In this document: piece by piece, positions 46,580-56,134 of the stretch
How the letters are laid out: each line of letters starts with the position of its first letter
Numbering within the stretch: position 1 is the first letter of the stretch
DNA from: an uncultured Bartonella sp.
GTDB taxonomy: Bacteria; Pseudomonadota; Alphaproteobacteria; Rhizobiales; Rhizobiaceae
Direction of reading: 5' to 3'
Length of the DNA: 64,000 nt
Assembly: GCA_945285915.1 (NCBI GenBank)
Contig: CALYQL010000005.1
Location: forward strand, 62,001 to 126,000
Notes under the pieces: model-generated
What the model saw: the letters and a program-made list of their open reading frames with translations, nothing else
What the model was told of the DNA's origin: nothing
Databases searched by the model: none
Made by a program: the position numbers and the translations under genes

Positions 46580-47003
46580 TCCCTTATCAATTATTTGTTC
46601 ACTTTAAATAAACACTTGGACAAATTTAGATGACAAGAAATCTGTTTTATCGTGTATCAAAAAAGTATAAATTATCTTCAAATCCATGTCCCAATTTATC
46701 GAAAACATGACGATAGATATACTGATTATAAAACTTACTAAGAAAAAGAAAATGTATTTTCTTTTTAACGCCTAATAAAAATAGCAAAAATATCGTGTTT
46801 GCTATTTAAAAAGCTGCTTTTGGCTGAATTTCATAAGTATTTTTTTGTTTTTTTGATTTTTTCACTGTTCTTAAGGTGGGTGAGATAGGTTTTGAAAGAA
46901 AATAAGATAGGCAATGTCCACCCGTGGCAATTGGGTGTTACTTTATTGCCTATTCACCCACAATGCACAGCATAGCAATATTTTAAAACGACATGATCTG
47001 ATT
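46580..47003. other. Intergenic region between truA and ppk2
   Basis: A 424-bp AT-rich gap. A perfect 10-bp hairpin of A-rich and T-rich arms (46743-46752 with 46757-46766) may terminate truA transcription, and the rest should contain the ppk2 promoter. The plus-strand frame at 46914-47117 overlaps truA and has no support. Confidence 0.5.
46743..46766. terminator. AT-only hairpin, possible truA terminator
   Basis: AAAAAGAAAA / TTTTCTTTTT with loop TGTA forms a 10-bp stem; either strand yields a U-rich 3' side. It has only one GC pair per arm, so it is weak. Confidence 0.4.
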
Positions 47004-47747
47004 TTAATAATCAACCTGTGTCAAATACAATCCCGATGGCGGCGCAACAACGCCACAGCGTTTACGGTCTTTTGCTTCCAATGCACTGGTAAGATCATCG
47101 GCTGTCCAGCGACCTGAGCCAACTTCCATCAGGCTACCAGCAAACGACCGAATTTGATTATGCAAAAATGACCTTGCACTGGCATAGATATCAATGTGGT
47201 CACCATTGCGTATCACATCTAGCCGATCCAGTGTGCGAATTGGGCTTTTCGCTTGGCATTGGCTGGAGCGGAATGTTGTGAAGTCGTGTTTGCCGAGTAG
47301 ACGCTGCGCAGCATCATGCATTGCGGTTGCATCAAGTTTTTTCGGCACCCACCAAACGCGGTTATTTTGAAGAACGGCCGGAGCACGGCGGTTAAGAATA
47401 ATAAAATGATAATGACGTTTTGTTGCTGAAAAGCGGGCATCAAAATCCTCGGTTACTTTTTCCGCATGAAGAATTGCAACATTATCTTCATTCATCACAA
47501 GATGGGCGTTGAGTGCATCGCGTACCTGATCGGCGCGCCAATCCTTGGTCAGATCAACATGCGCCACTTGCCCAGAAGCGTGAACACCGGCGTCCGTACG
47601 ACCGGCGCCTGAAAGGGTAACAATTTCACCAGAAAACGCATGAATGGCAGTTTCTATAGCGGCCTGAATGGTTTTTAACCCATCTTGCCTTTGCCAACCG
47701 GCATAATTTGTACCGTCATATTCAATTGTGAGTTTATATCGTGCCAT
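47004..47747 (-). CDS. truA: tRNA pseudouridine(38-40) synthase TruA
   Basis: A 247-residue pseudouridine synthase acting on positions 38-40 of the tRNA anticodon arm. The N-terminal [20 protein letters not shown] and the catalytic-Asp loop [17 protein letters not shown] are clear; [19 protein letters not shown] and [12 protein letters not shown] lie in the C-terminal half. ATG 47747 matches the family start; a GTG at 47762, directly after the fmt stop, gives a five-residue extension and is possible because the truA Shine-Dalgarno is weak. It is the third gene of def-fmt-truA. Confidence 0.95.
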   Translation of the reverse strand: MARYKLTIEYDGTNYAGWQRQDGLKTIQAAIETAIHAFSGEIVTLSGAGRTDAGVHASGQVAHVDLTKDWRADQVRDALNAHLVMNEDNVAILHAEKVTEDFDARFSATKRHYHFIILNRRAPAVLQNNRVWWVPKKLDATAMHDAAQRLLGKHDFTTFRSSQCQAKSPIRTLDRLDVIRNGDHIDIYASARSFLHNQIRSFAGSLMEVGSGRWTADDLTSALEAKDRKRCGVVAPPSGLYLTQVDY

Positions 47748-47753
47748 ATCAAT

Positions 47754-47781
47754 AAACTGCACTTACAAAACTGCACTTACA
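47754..47781. repeat. Perfect 14-bp tandem duplication at the fmt-truA junction
   Basis: AAACTGCACTTACA occurs at 47754-47767 and 47768-47781. The duplication covers the last codons and stop of fmt and the possible GTG start of truA, so it has altered the gene boundary (fmt ends VSAVL). Confidence 0.8.
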
Positions 47782-48692
47782 TGAAAACCATGTAGAAACG
47801 TCTTGCTATCAAGGGCTTTGCCGCCGGATTTTTGCAAACGGGTAATTTGCAAGCGACCATCTTTACAATGAATGATTAAGCTATCTGGTTCGATATGACC
47901 GATGCCTAGTGATTGATTGTCGATATATTTTGCACCAAGCAGTTTAACACGTTCGCGCTTTCCGGCAATTTCCATTTCGCACCAGCTGCCAGGAAATGGA
48001 GAAAGCCCACAAATTGTTTTTTGAATTTCTAAAGCTGGTTTTGACCAATCTATCCTTGCTTCATCTTTGCTAATTTTGGACGCATATAACACACCTTGTT
48101 CCGACTGTGGTGTCAGTTGCAGTGTGCCTTTTTCCAATTGTTCCATTGCATCGACCATTAATGGTGCAGCAAGTTGAGAAAGCGCATCATGCAATTCTCC
48201 TGCTGTCATTTCAGGTTCAATAGCAATTGTTTTAGTGAGGGCAATGGGACCTGTGTCCAGTCCTTCATCCATTTTCATCACCATCATGCCGGTGGTTTTA
48301 TCACCAGCCATAATAGCGCGTTGAATGGGCGCTGCACCACGCCAACGGGGCAATAGCGATGCATGCCCGTTAAAACAACCATAACGCGGTGCATCAAGAA
48401 TAGCCTTTGGTAGCAAAAGACCATAGGCAACAACAACGGCAACATCCAAATCAAGGTCGGCAAATCGCTGTTGTTCTTCAGCACTTTTCAAGCTTTTTGG
48501 CGTATGGACAGGCAACCCAAGCGAACGAGCCGCTTGTTCAACCGGAGAAGGTGTGAGTTCCAAGCCACGGCGACCTGCCGGCCGCGGTGGCTGGCTATAA
48601 ACAGCAACCACATTGTGTCCGGCATCATGCAAGGCACGTAAAACAGGTACCGAAAATTCAGGCGTGCCCATAAACGCAATTCGTAATGCCAT
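47763..48692 (-). CDS. fmt: Methionyl-tRNA formyltransferase
   Basis: A 309-residue enzyme that formylates Met-tRNA-fMet using 10-formyl-THF. The start [19 protein letters not shown], the catalytic [20 protein letters not shown] and the [11 protein letters not shown] loop are conserved; a C-terminal OB-like tRNA-binding domain follows from about residue 210. Its ATG overlaps the def stop by one base (TAATG), which is the typical def-fmt coupling. The C-terminus lies in a 14-bp tandem duplication. Confidence 0.96.
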   Translation of the reverse strand: MALRIAFMGTPEFSVPVLRALHDAGHNVVAVYSQPPRPAGRRGLELTPSPVEQAARSLGLPVHTPKSLKSAEEQQRFADLDLDVAVVVAYGLLLPKAILDAPRYGCFNGHASLLPRWRGAAPIQRAIMAGDKTTGMMVMKMDEGLDTGPIALTKTIAIEPEMTAGELHDALSQLAAPLMVDAMEQLEKGTLQLTPQSEQGVLYASKISKDEARIDWSKPALEIQKTICGLSPFPGSWCEMEIAGKRERVKLLGAKYIDNQSLGIGHIEPDSLIIHCKDGRLQITRLQKSGGKALDSKTFLHGFHVSAVL

Positions 48693-49222
48693 TATAGAAC
48701 GGCTCCGTTTTTGGCATTTTCTTTGGCAAGTTTCTTGAATTTGCGAATGACCATGTCCCGTTTGAGTTTCGAGATATGATCAATAAAGAGCACACCATCA
48801 AGGTGGTCTATTTCGTGTTGCAAACAGGTTGCCAATAATCCATCGGCCTCACATTCCTGCTTTTTGCCATCTCTATCAAGATAACTGACACGTATACGTT
48901 TTGGACGCTCTACCTCTGCATAATAATCAGGAATAGATAAGCATCCCTCTTCATAGACATTGGGTTCGTCTGATTTCCATAGAATTTCAGGATTAATGAA
49001 AACTTGCGGTGCCTTTGGCTCATCTTTGCCAGCAACATCAATAACAAGAAGACGTAGCGGTTCGCCCACTTGAATCGCGGCCAAACCAATTCCTGGTGCT
49101 TGATACATTGTTTCCAACATATCATCGGCCAATTTTTGCAAATTGGCATCTACGCGCTCGATTGGTGTGGAAATCTTGCGCAAAATGGGATCAGGTAGAA
49201 TAATTAAAGGTTTTATCGACAT
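48692..49222 (-). CDS. def: Peptide deformylase
   Basis: A 176-residue metalloenzyme removing the formyl group from nascent proteins. All three family motifs are present: [26 protein letters not shown] (Cys metal ligand) and [19 protein letters not shown] (two His ligands and catalytic Glu). A basic C-terminal helix ([18 protein letters not shown]) is normal for type I enzymes. It heads the def-fmt-truA operon and is divergent from rmuC with a 101-bp gap. Confidence 0.96.
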   Translation of the reverse strand: MSIKPLIILPDPILRKISTPIERVDANLQKLADDMLETMYQAPGIGLAAIQVGEPLRLLVIDVAGKDEPKAPQVFINPEILWKSDEPNVYEEGCLSIPDYYAEVERPKRIRVSYLDRDGKKQECEADGLLATCLQHEIDHLDGVLFIDHISKLKRDMVIRKFKKLAKENAKNGAVL

Positions 49223-49323
49223 AAAGATGAGTTAATCAATCGGCATTCATACGTCAATGTGGAATTATAGTTTTTGTTCTTGTTATGATCGCATTGTGAA
49301 CGGAAAAACGCTAAGTTAACCAT

Positions 49324-50514
49324 ATGTCTGATTCGTCTTCTCAAATTTTATTCACCTTTGCGGGTGTGCCTTTCAACTTGATGAATGGCTTTTTGCTCGT
49401 TCTTATTGTGTTTCTTATCGCTGTGATATTTTTTATCATGGGCGGTAATCGTCGCCGTGCAGTCCTTGATACGCAAGTGGCGGAACGGGCAAGAGACACG
49501 GAAATGCACATGAATGCGCTGTTAAAAACCCAAGCAGAAATGCAAGGGCGTATGCAAACAATGGCGGAAATTTTTGGTCGCAGACAAGCAGAGCTCAACC
49601 AGTCTATCCGCGACCAGTTAAATGGTATGACAAATAGCTTGGGGCAAACCATCAATGCGCAAACAAAATCAACCCATGAAAACCTTGCACGCTTGCAAGA
49701 GCGTTTGGCGGTGATTGATACAGCGCAAAACAATATCCAGTCACTTGCCGGTCAAGTGGTGCAATTGCAGGCTATTTTAAGTAACAAACAAACACGCGGT
49801 GCTTTCGGGCAAGGTCGTATGGAAGCCATTATTGCGGACGGCTTACCAAAAAATGCCTATGCTTTTCAGGCAACGCTTTCCAACGGGACGCGTCCTGATT
49901 GTCTGGTTTTTATGCCAAATCATGCACCATCACTTGTTATAGATGCTAAATTTCCACTTGAAGCATGGAATGCAATGCGTGAAGCCGCCACACCAGATCA
50001 AAAGCAATTAGCTGAGCGACAGTTTCAAAGTGATATGGATACCCACATCAAAGCAATAGCGGGCAAATATCTTATATCTGGTGAAACACAAGATACGGCT
50101 TTCATGTTTGTTCCTTCAGAATCCATTTTTGCAACAATTCATGAAGATTTTGAAGCTGTTGTTCAAAAAGCTAACCGCGCACGTGTTATTATTGTTTCAC
50201 CATCGCTTCTCATGCTGTCAATTCAAGTGGTGCAAGCCATTATGAAAGATGCCCGTATGCGTGAGCAAGCCCATCTTATCCAATCGGAAGTTGGCCATTT
50301 GATGGAAGATGTTGTTCGCCTAGATGACAGGGTTCGCAAATTGCAAAGCCACTTCATGCAAACGTCAAAAGATATTGATGATATCCTGATTACCACTGGA
50401 AAAGTGAAACGGCGCGGCAATCGTATAGAGGGTTTGGATTTAAAAGCGCCGCAACAAAATGGCGCATCGCTGGATGACGATGCGCCACAATTGGGATTAA
50501 ATATAAGAGAATAA
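49324..50514 (+). CDS. rmuC: DNA recombination protein RmuC
   Basis: A 396-residue membrane-anchored protein: N-terminal TM helix (GFLLVLIVFLIAVIFFIMG), a long coiled coil (about 45-150, Gln-rich), and the RmuC nuclease-like domain (GAFGQGRMEAIIADGLPKN, SLVIDAKFPLEAWNAM, TAFMFVPSESIFATIHE). RmuC limits inversions at short inverted repeats and may cut DNA. It lies divergent from def, a conserved pairing in the order. Confidence 0.94.
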   Translation: MSDSSSQILFTFAGVPFNLMNGFLLVLIVFLIAVIFFIMGGNRRRAVLDTQVAERARDTEMHMNALLKTQAEMQGRMQTMAEIFGRRQAELNQSIRDQLNGMTNSLGQTINAQTKSTHENLARLQERLAVIDTAQNNIQSLAGQVVQLQAILSNKQTRGAFGQGRMEAIIADGLPKNAYAFQATLSNGTRPDCLVFMPNHAPSLVIDAKFPLEAWNAMREAATPDQKQLAERQFQSDMDTHIKAIAGKYLISGETQDTAFMFVPSESIFATIHEDFEAVVQKANRARVIIVSPSLLMLSIQVVQAIMKDARMREQAHLIQSEVGHLMEDVVRLDDRVRKLQSHFMQTSKDIDDILITTGKVKRRGNRIEGLDLKAPQQNGASLDDDAPQLGLNIRE

Positions 50515-50535
50515 ATCCGTTAAACGTGGGATTGG

Positions 50536-53214
50536 TTACCAGCGGTAACCAACACCCAATTTACCAGAAAATTCTTGGCGTGTACCAGCAACACCCTTCA
50601 AGCCTGCATTGGCAACCCAGCCTTGCATACCAGGAATTTGCTCGTATTTACCACCAACTTCAAATACCGCACTTGCGCCACTGAAGTCTGGCTTGTCAAC
50701 ATGATAACCGTCAAGCTTGCCTTTTACTTCGCCATCAAGTTCCTGTTCCCAACCAGCACCGGCATAAACCTTGACTTCCGAGGTTACACGGTGGTCAATC
50801 TGTGTGCCGACATGTGTCCGTACAGAACGCGCACTATCGAAGTGGAGCCGTTCAGCAGCTTTTGATGTTGTTGAGAAATCGCCAGTTTCAGTCCACAACA
50901 ATTTACCTCTGATGGTAATCGTATCATCTGGTGAAATCTGGATTTCCTTACCGCCACCAATATGGAAGCCGTAATAATTGGAACTCTTATCGTTGAAGCC
51001 ACCATCGACCATGCTGGAACTTCTGAAGTCGCGTTTCACGCGACCAATACGCCCAGAACCATCAATAAACCAGCCATTATCCCAAGTTTGTTTGCTATAT
51101 GCACCGACACCAGTGTAGCTGAAGTCGCCTTTGCCATGAATACCTTCATGACGGGTGCGTAAATCGCCATCACCATGTTCAACAAACGCAGTTATCAGCA
51201 AATTGCCCTGATCCTGATGAAGGCGGACACCGCCACCACCCATAATGTGGTAACCATTGTTTCTGACATGGCTTCCGGTTTGAACCTTCTGGTTAAAACC
51301 ACTGCCTTGCAAGAATACGACACCCTCAACAGGTTGGTTGGTTTGTTTCGGATCCATTGGCAACACATAGTCATCAATAGTGGATACCTGATCAGCACCA
51401 TAATTCAGAGCATTAAGTGCTGCGGCGTTACTCTGGAAATAGGCATTTGCTTTGGCGCGATTGATGGTAATAGCACCATAATCATCCGTGTAGATGTTGC
51501 CTTTTCCATCATCCTTACCAATGATACTGTTTGTAGAGCCGTTGTTATTGCTTGCTGGCGTACCGGTGTTTTTGTTGGTATCACCTTTTGCTTCGCTTTT
51601 ATTGGCATCTTCTTGCGATGGTGTTTTTTGGTTTGAGGCATTGTCACCTGCTGGTTTTGCGTTGCTATTCGCATCAGCATTATTTGCAGGTGTATTCTGA
51701 GCCGGAGTATTATCGCTTGCAGGTTTTGTATTGCTGTCCGAACCAGCATTGTTTGCTGCATCATTTGATGCATTCTCACCAGAAGGATTGTTATCGGCTT
51801 CCTTGTCAGTGTTTGGTTGGTTCGTATCTCCACCCGACGTGTTATTTTCCTCCTTATCATCAGCAGGAGGCATAATAGGTGTTTGATCTGAGTTAGTCTC
51901 TTCCTTGTTCGTTTCATCAGGAACAGGTGGTTCAACCTTAGGAGCTTTCAATGAGGCTGTCAGATTTGCATTTTCTGTCGCAATATCGAAATTCCAGTTT
52001 TTTGCACCATAAGAAAGCGTCTGTTCTGTTGTTGCGGTGTTTCCGACAACTTGACCTTCAATCAGTCTGACATTGTCACCTGCTTTCAGGTTCTTCAAAT
52101 CTGTTCCAGCCAGACGTAGATCAACTTGTACATCGTCAACAATGATATTTCCCTTACCAGTATTTCTAATCAGGGAAGCACCATTTTGTACCTCTTCAGG
52201 CAGATAAAAAACCAGTTTGGATTTTGAATCCATTTTCAGGTCTGTGTCAGTTGAAAACTTTGCAGGTGCAAGATCAACCTGTCCTGGCTTGCCAATAGTT
52301 ATCGAACTAACACCGTAATGACCATTACCTTCAATTGTTACCTGATGACCCATGCCGATCATCATATCACCAAAAGTAACGCCTTTATCGTTGTTGTTGG
52401 TCCATGCTTGCGTATTGTTCAAACTGATTGTTACATCGCCCTTGGACGCATCAAACTGTTCGGTTTTGAACATCAAGTCGCCATCATTGCGCGTCAGGTC
52501 GATTGTTGTATCTTTACCTTCGCCGACGATCAATTTTCCAGCAGAAAAAGCAACTTTACCGCCTTCGCTCTTCTCTGTTTCAGTATCCCCAAACTTACCG
52601 CTGGTTAAACTTAAACTGTTGTTAAATGTAATTGTTTGGCCTGAACCGTTCAGTTTTGCGTCACCACCTTGTCCACCAACACCAATCTTGCCAATTACAC
52701 CTTCTTGGGCATGGCCAGATTCACCGCCATTACCGCCTTCAAGAATGATATCATCGAAAGTTGTCGCTTTGGTTACATTAACGGTTACATCACCGCCTTT
52801 GCCACCATTGCTGCTTTTTTCGATATCGGTAATACCATTACCAATTGATGAAGTTGCCATATCATCAGATGGAAGAACTGCATCGTCATCCGGCACAGAT
52901 ACAACCTCACTTGAAAGATTGTTTTGTCCGTCAACTTTGCCAGATCCCCCGATGCCACCGATGCCGCCCGCAGCACCTGCACCAGTTTCACCCCGATTGA
53001 CTGTTTTTGGTTTTTGACTATCGATTAAAGCACCAGAGCCGCTACCTCCGATACCATTTTGCGTGCCACCGCCGCCGCCTCCACCAGAAAGATAGAGTGA
53101 CTTAGCAAGAGTTGGTTCCGGTGCTATGCATGTAACTAATACGACACCAAGACCCCCCGCTAGCGCTGTCGCACTCAACCAGTTCGTGCGACTTTTAATA
53201 TTTACGCCGTTCAT
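50536..53214 (-). CDS. Classical (type Va) autotransporter with Gly-rich passenger and C-terminal beta-barrel
   Basis: An 892-residue surface protein. The signal peptide (about 1-37) ends PEPTLAKSLY and is followed by a Gly-rich start (SGGGGGGGTQNGIGGSGSG), a beta-helix-like passenger to ~430, a low-complexity Asn/Thr/Glu/Pro-rich linker (about 430-575, with repeats such as NTPANNADANSNAKPAGDNA), and an autotransporter barrel (about 640-892) ending KLGVGYRW. The barrel strands GSGFNQKVQTGSHVRNNGYH and SYTGVGAYSKQTWDNGWF fit PF03797. I chose ATG 53214 since GAGGG lies 6 bases upstream; the frame is open 30 codons further. No protease triad is seen, so an adhesin or surface layer role is more likely. 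TamAB or BAM would assemble it. Confidence 0.88.
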   Translation of the reverse strand: MNGVNIKSRTNWLSATALAGGLGVVLVTCIAPEPTLAKSLYLSGGGGGGGTQNGIGGSGSGALIDSQKPKTVNRGETGAGAAGGIGGIGGSGKVDGQNNLSSEVVSVPDDDAVLPSDDMATSSIGNGITDIEKSSNGGKGGDVTVNVTKATTFDDIILEGGNGGESGHAQEGVIGKIGVGGQGGDAKLNGSGQTITFNNSLSLTSGKFGDTETEKSEGGKVAFSAGKLIVGEGKDTTIDLTRNDGDLMFKTEQFDASKGDVTISLNNTQAWTNNNDKGVTFGDMMIGMGHQVTIEGNGHYGVSSITIGKPGQVDLAPAKFSTDTDLKMDSKSKLVFYLPEEVQNGASLIRNTGKGNIIVDDVQVDLRLAGTDLKNLKAGDNVRLIEGQVVGNTATTEQTLSYGAKNWNFDIATENANLTASLKAPKVEPPVPDETNKEETNSDQTPIMPPADDKEENNTSGGDTNQPNTDKEADNNPSGENASNDAANNAGSDSNTKPASDNTPAQNTPANNADANSNAKPAGDNASNQKTPSQEDANKSEAKGDTNKNTGTPASNNNGSTNSIIGKDDGKGNIYTDDYGAITINRAKANAYFQSNAAALNALNYGADQVSTIDDYVLPMDPKQTNQPVEGVVFLQGSGFNQKVQTGSHVRNNGYHIMGGGGVRLHQDQGNLLITAFVEHGDGDLRTRHEGIHGKGDFSYTGVGAYSKQTWDNGWFIDGSGRIGRVKRDFRSSSMVDGGFNDKSSNYYGFHIGGGKEIQISPDDTITIRGKLLWTETGDFSTTSKAAERLHFDSARSVRTHVGTQIDHRVTSEVKVYAGAGWEQELDGEVKGKLDGYHVDKPDFSGASAVFEVGGKYEQIPGMQGWVANAGLKGVAGTRQEFSGKLGVGYRW

Positions 53215-53394
53215 TGACATCCCTCGCATTGAAAATAAACAGGGCATATGTGCTTTATAAATCCTAAACAAAAGGTTGCTAGGGCGGCGGAAAAGCACCA
53301 TCAATACAGAAAATTTCGAAATATGGTTAACGGAACTATTAATAATCTGTTAAGAGCCACATTATATCTTAGCCATATAACAGAGGTATTAACA

Positions 53395-53982
53395 ATGAAG
53401 CGCATAGTGTTTTTCGTGGCGCTTGTGGCGATGCTGGGTGGTTGTGCAACAAAGCCTCCAACACACACAAATAATGTCTGCGCCGTGTTTGACCAAAAGA
53501 ATGGTTTTTTTAATAATTGGGAAAAGGACGCCAAAAGGGCCGAGGCTCGCTATGGTATTCCGATGCCGATTATCATGGCAACGATGAATACCGAGTCGAG
53601 TTACCGGCATAATGCCCGCCCACCAAGAACAAAGCTGTTTGGCTTTATACCATGGAAAAGGCGCTCAACCGCTTACGGCTATTCGCAAGCACTCAATGGT
53701 ACATGGGACCATTACGTAAGAGCGACAGGTAATCGTGGTGCTAAGCGCACAAATTTCGCAGATGCTGCGGATTTTATTGGCTGGTATCACCGTGAAAGCG
53801 TAAGACGTAACGGCATTAATCCTAATAATGCTTATGCGCTTTATCTTAACTACTATATGGGGCATTCTGCCTATGCCCGTACTGGTGGTAGGGCAAGTAG
53901 TGCCATTATGGCAAGTGCTGAACGTACCGACAGAATGGCACGACGTTATGACCAACAATTGCGTAGGTGTGGCCGGCGTTAA
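53395..53982 (+). CDS. SLT/lysozyme-like lipoprotein
   Basis: A 195-residue lipoprotein. The signal peptide has the lipobox LGGC, with Cys as residue 17. The mature protein resembles an SLT transglycosylase core: IPMPIIMATMNTESSYRHNA with the candidate catalytic Glu, then TAYGYSQALNGTWDHYV and a Tyr-rich helix (NNAYALYLNYYMGHSAYAR). It may cleave peptidoglycan glycan strands, but enzymatic activity is not proven by sequence. AGAGG lies 8 bases before ATG 53395; the frame open from 53248 overlaps the autotransporter promoter. It is divergent from the autotransporter and could make room for its export. Confidence 0.85.
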   Translation: MKRIVFFVALVAMLGGCATKPPTHTNNVCAVFDQKNGFFNNWEKDAKRAEARYGIPMPIIMATMNTESSYRHNARPPRTKLFGFIPWKRRSTAYGYSQALNGTWDHYVRATGNRGAKRTNFADAADFIGWYHRESVRRNGINPNNAYALYLNYYMGHSAYARTGGRASSAIMASAERTDRMARRYDQQLRRCGRR

Positions 53983-54055
53983 TATAGCTTGAGCGGTTAA
54001 TATATATTTTAAGCGTTGGTTAATAAGTTTAATTGTGCCGTTTAACCAAAATATG

Positions 54056-54084
54056 AAACACATGGCGCGATTGCCATGTGTTTT
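54056..54084 (+). terminator. Intrinsic terminator of the SLT-like lipoprotein gene
   Basis: An 11-bp stem AAACACATGGC / GCCATGTGTTT (54056-54066 with 54073-54083) with a 6-base loop is followed by T and then AAC; the arm itself gives four Ts. It lies 74 bp after the stop. Confidence 0.75.
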
Positions 54085-54168
54085 AACACTCGGAACTAAT
54101 CTTGTTTTGCCAAGTGGGAATAATCAAACAACTAGTTAATCTGTCTCATATTCCGTTGACGCATTGAT

Positions 54169-54786
54169 TTAACGGAATTTATTCATTTCCAATTTATGGC
54201 GTGCCAATGCGGCATTACGATAAGTATTGATTTCTTGGATGATCGTGTCCCGATTGGTATCGAGGCGAAAATTAACGCCCGAAATCATCAATTTTTTCTT
54301 TTGTTTGTCATAATAGGAACCAGGGCGGCATTTTTCATTTTCTTCCGGCAAAAAACGGTCGGCTATGACAAATTCCATACCAATCGCGATGTTCATGGAA
54401 TTGCTTTTTGATGAATTGATGAGAAAATCTTCAATACCACGCCATGGAACGACCGTTTTAAACACCGTTGTTTGTAATCCTTCGGGCGTTAAAACCATCA
54501 TTGGTGTTCTTCTTCTCAGCATTATTCGCAGCAAAATGAACAATAAAAGAATAGCCAAAGCGGTTAATATTGCCATGGTCATCATTTTACCGATTTGGAA
54601 ATTTTGGTAGGCCGTTCCCAATAAAGCTATACCAAGGATCAAAAAAGCTGCTGGTATAAAAACGCCACCTTCTTGAACAACAATATTGCCATTAACTTCT
54701 TTGACCATTTTTTCCAATTTTCTTCGGTCATTGGGCAATTTGACATCGCCAATAAAATGGGTTTCTTCTAATTTATTGTCGGCCAT
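54169..54786 (-). CDS. Two-TM PH-like family protein, paralogue A of a four-gene array
   Basis: 205 residues. The N-terminal acidic region (FIGDVKLPNDRRKLEKMV) is followed by two TM helices (about 46-68 and 72-95) and a soluble C-terminal domain with MVLTPEGLQTTVFKTVVPW, the array signature, then RFLPEENEKC and YRNAALARHKLEMNK. The fold looks like bacterial membrane proteins with a PH-like domain after a TM pair (STM3941-type), which is a resemblance, not a proven assignment. It is the most diverged in the loop after PW. ATG 54786 has AGAGG upstream. It has its own hairpin at the stop (54150-54157 with 54171-54178). Confidence 0.82.
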   Translation of the reverse strand: MADNKLEETHFIGDVKLPNDRRKLEKMVKEVNGNIVVQEGGVFIPAAFLILGIALLGTAYQNFQIGKMMTMAILTALAILLLFILLRIMLRRRTPMMVLTPEGLQTTVFKTVVPWRGIEDFLINSSKSNSMNIAIGMEFVIADRFLPEENEKCRPGSYYDKQKKKLMISGVNFRLDTNRDTIIQEINTYRNAALARHKLEMNKFR

Positions 54787-55194
54787 TTTCCTCTCCAAGC
54801 TGCATAGAGAAAACAATATCTACGCTTGTAGAATGTTACAGTGAATTTCGCCTTCTACATTATTCATATTATAGGTGTGTCTATTGTTATTTTCTATTGT
54901 TGTCTAACAATAAATAAAGGGGGTTTAACCATTTAAGGGGTATAAAGGATAGCGCATTTCAATATCGTTTATCTGCGCTATCAAAGAAAAGCGCCTTACC
55001 GCTTTGTCAGGAAAAATACTCCTGACGCCTTGTCATTCATTCTTCTCTAAAACGTAACTCTAAAACGTAATAAGTGGTCTAACTTCAAACATGACAAGTT
55101 GTCTAATCCAACAATAAAAGCACTTTGTTGGCGTGACAAAGTGCTTTGTTTTTCAAGTATAATGGCTCGGCTTATTGCAGAGTCATGAATCGGT
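54787..55194. other. Intergenic region between paralogues A and B
   Basis: 408 bp holding the promoter of A near 54790-54900 and the terminator of B. A perfect 12-bp hairpin AAAGCACTTTGT / ACAAAGTGCTTT (55117-55128 with 55136-55147) lies 48 bp after the stop of B and is T-flanked on both sides. No ORF is supported. Confidence 0.6.
55117..55147 (-). terminator. Terminator of paralogue B
   Basis: A 12-bp perfect stem with a 7-base loop; the downstream arm ends TTTTATTG on the minus strand. It shares the AAAGCACTT core with the hairpin after paralogue D, consistent with duplication of the whole unit. Confidence 0.75.
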
Positions 55195-55827
55195 TTATTG
55201 CATTTCTTGCAATTTTTTACGTGCCAACGCAGCCATACGGTAAGCTGCAATTTGAGCCAATACTATGTCGCAGTTGGAGTTAAGAATACCACAACCGTTG
55301 ATTACAAGAACATTGTCTCCATACATTTGGTTCTTTTTATAATAAACAGATTGAAAACGTGGTTTCTTATTTTTTTCAGGAATACAATTTTCATCCAGAT
55401 TGAAAATAAATGCTGCACCCATGTTTAGACCTTTGTGTATAAAGGATGCTCTGTCGCTAAAATCCAAGATAGCGTCCCATGGCACAGGTGTTGTAAAGAC
55501 TGAAGTGTCCAGCCCTTCAGGTTTTATGGTTAAGAGTGGTACTTTACGGGACTTTATAATATTGAATAGCAAATATACGAAAATCAATACCATAAAAGAG
55601 ACAAAAACTTTGAGAAAAATTGCAGAATCAGGATCTTTAAAAACAAAAATCGCCAGAAGAATAGATACTGATGATAATATACCTGTCACAACAACCCAGG
55701 ATACGGTTCTTTCTCTTACGACGATATTTTGATTAGTAGAATTTGCCAATTCAAGTAATTTTTGTCGGTCTTCTGGTAATTGCACATCGCTTATCGGATG
55801 CTTTTTTTGTGGGACAATTTCTGCCAT
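55195..55827 (-). CDS. Two-TM PH-like family protein, paralogue B
   Basis: 210 residues with the full array pattern: KHPISDVQLPEDRQKLLELA at the N-terminus, NQNIVVRERT, two TM helices (about 48-70 and 75-97), then TIKPEGLDTSVFTTPVPWDA, IPEKNKKPRF and the C-terminal RMAALARKKLQEMQ. Of the four it is closest to paralogue D, and their upstream regions share a 53-bp block. ATG 55827 has AGGAG 7 bases upstream. No function is known; topology suggests the PH-like domain faces the cytoplasm at the inner membrane. Confidence 0.82.
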   Translation of the reverse strand: MAEIVPQKKHPISDVQLPEDRQKLLELANSTNQNIVVRERTVSWVVVTGILSSVSILLAIFVFKDPDSAIFLKVFVSFMVLIFVYLLFNIIKSRKVPLLTIKPEGLDTSVFTTPVPWDAILDFSDRASFIHKGLNMGAAFIFNLDENCIPEKNKKPRFQSVYYKKNQMYGDNVLVINGCGILNSNCDIVLAQIAAYRMAALARKKLQEMQ

Positions 55828-55901
55828 TTTATTCTCCTGAATATGTTCTTTGAACAAAACAAGCCGATAGCTATCAATTTTGTTAAAGTGTTATTGGTGA
55901 C

Positions 55902-55954
55902 GCGTTATAATAAAAATACTTTTCTTGCCATGAAATTCTGACAAAGAGAAAAAC
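55902..55954 (-). repeat. Conserved 53-bp block upstream of paralogue B
   Basis: It matches 57706-57758 upstream of paralogue D without gaps; I count 42 of 53 bases identical by eye, including the invariant ATGAAATTCTGA. It lies 75-127 bp before the start codon, so it is a promoter or operator candidate kept after duplication. Confidence 0.7.
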
Positions 55955-56079
55955 CAGATTTATATGATGGGTAGGTCTATGATTGCTCCATGCCAAATAA
56001 AAAGGAGATCAGTTGTTTGTCGAATGATAAATGATAATTCATTGCAAGACTATTTCGAAAATGAAGTTTAAAAGTTGTA

Positions 56080-56109
56080 AAAGCGTATTGTGAAGGCACA
56101 ATACGCTTT
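56080..56109 (-). terminator. Terminator of paralogue C
   Basis: A perfect 12-bp stem AAAGCGTATTGT / ACAATACGCTTT (56080-56091 with 56098-56109) with a 6-base loop lies 26 bp after the gene's stop on the minus strand; the last arm ends in TTT, then TACAACTTTT. Confidence 0.75.
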
Positions 56110-56134
56110 GATGTTTCGAGCACAATAAATTCAA

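Noticed and set aside
52352-53017. 221-codon Pro/Ser/Leu-rich frame antisense to the autotransporter
   Set aside because: It is the shadow of the Gly-rich passenger; Pro-rich output is expected when Gly codons are read in reverse.
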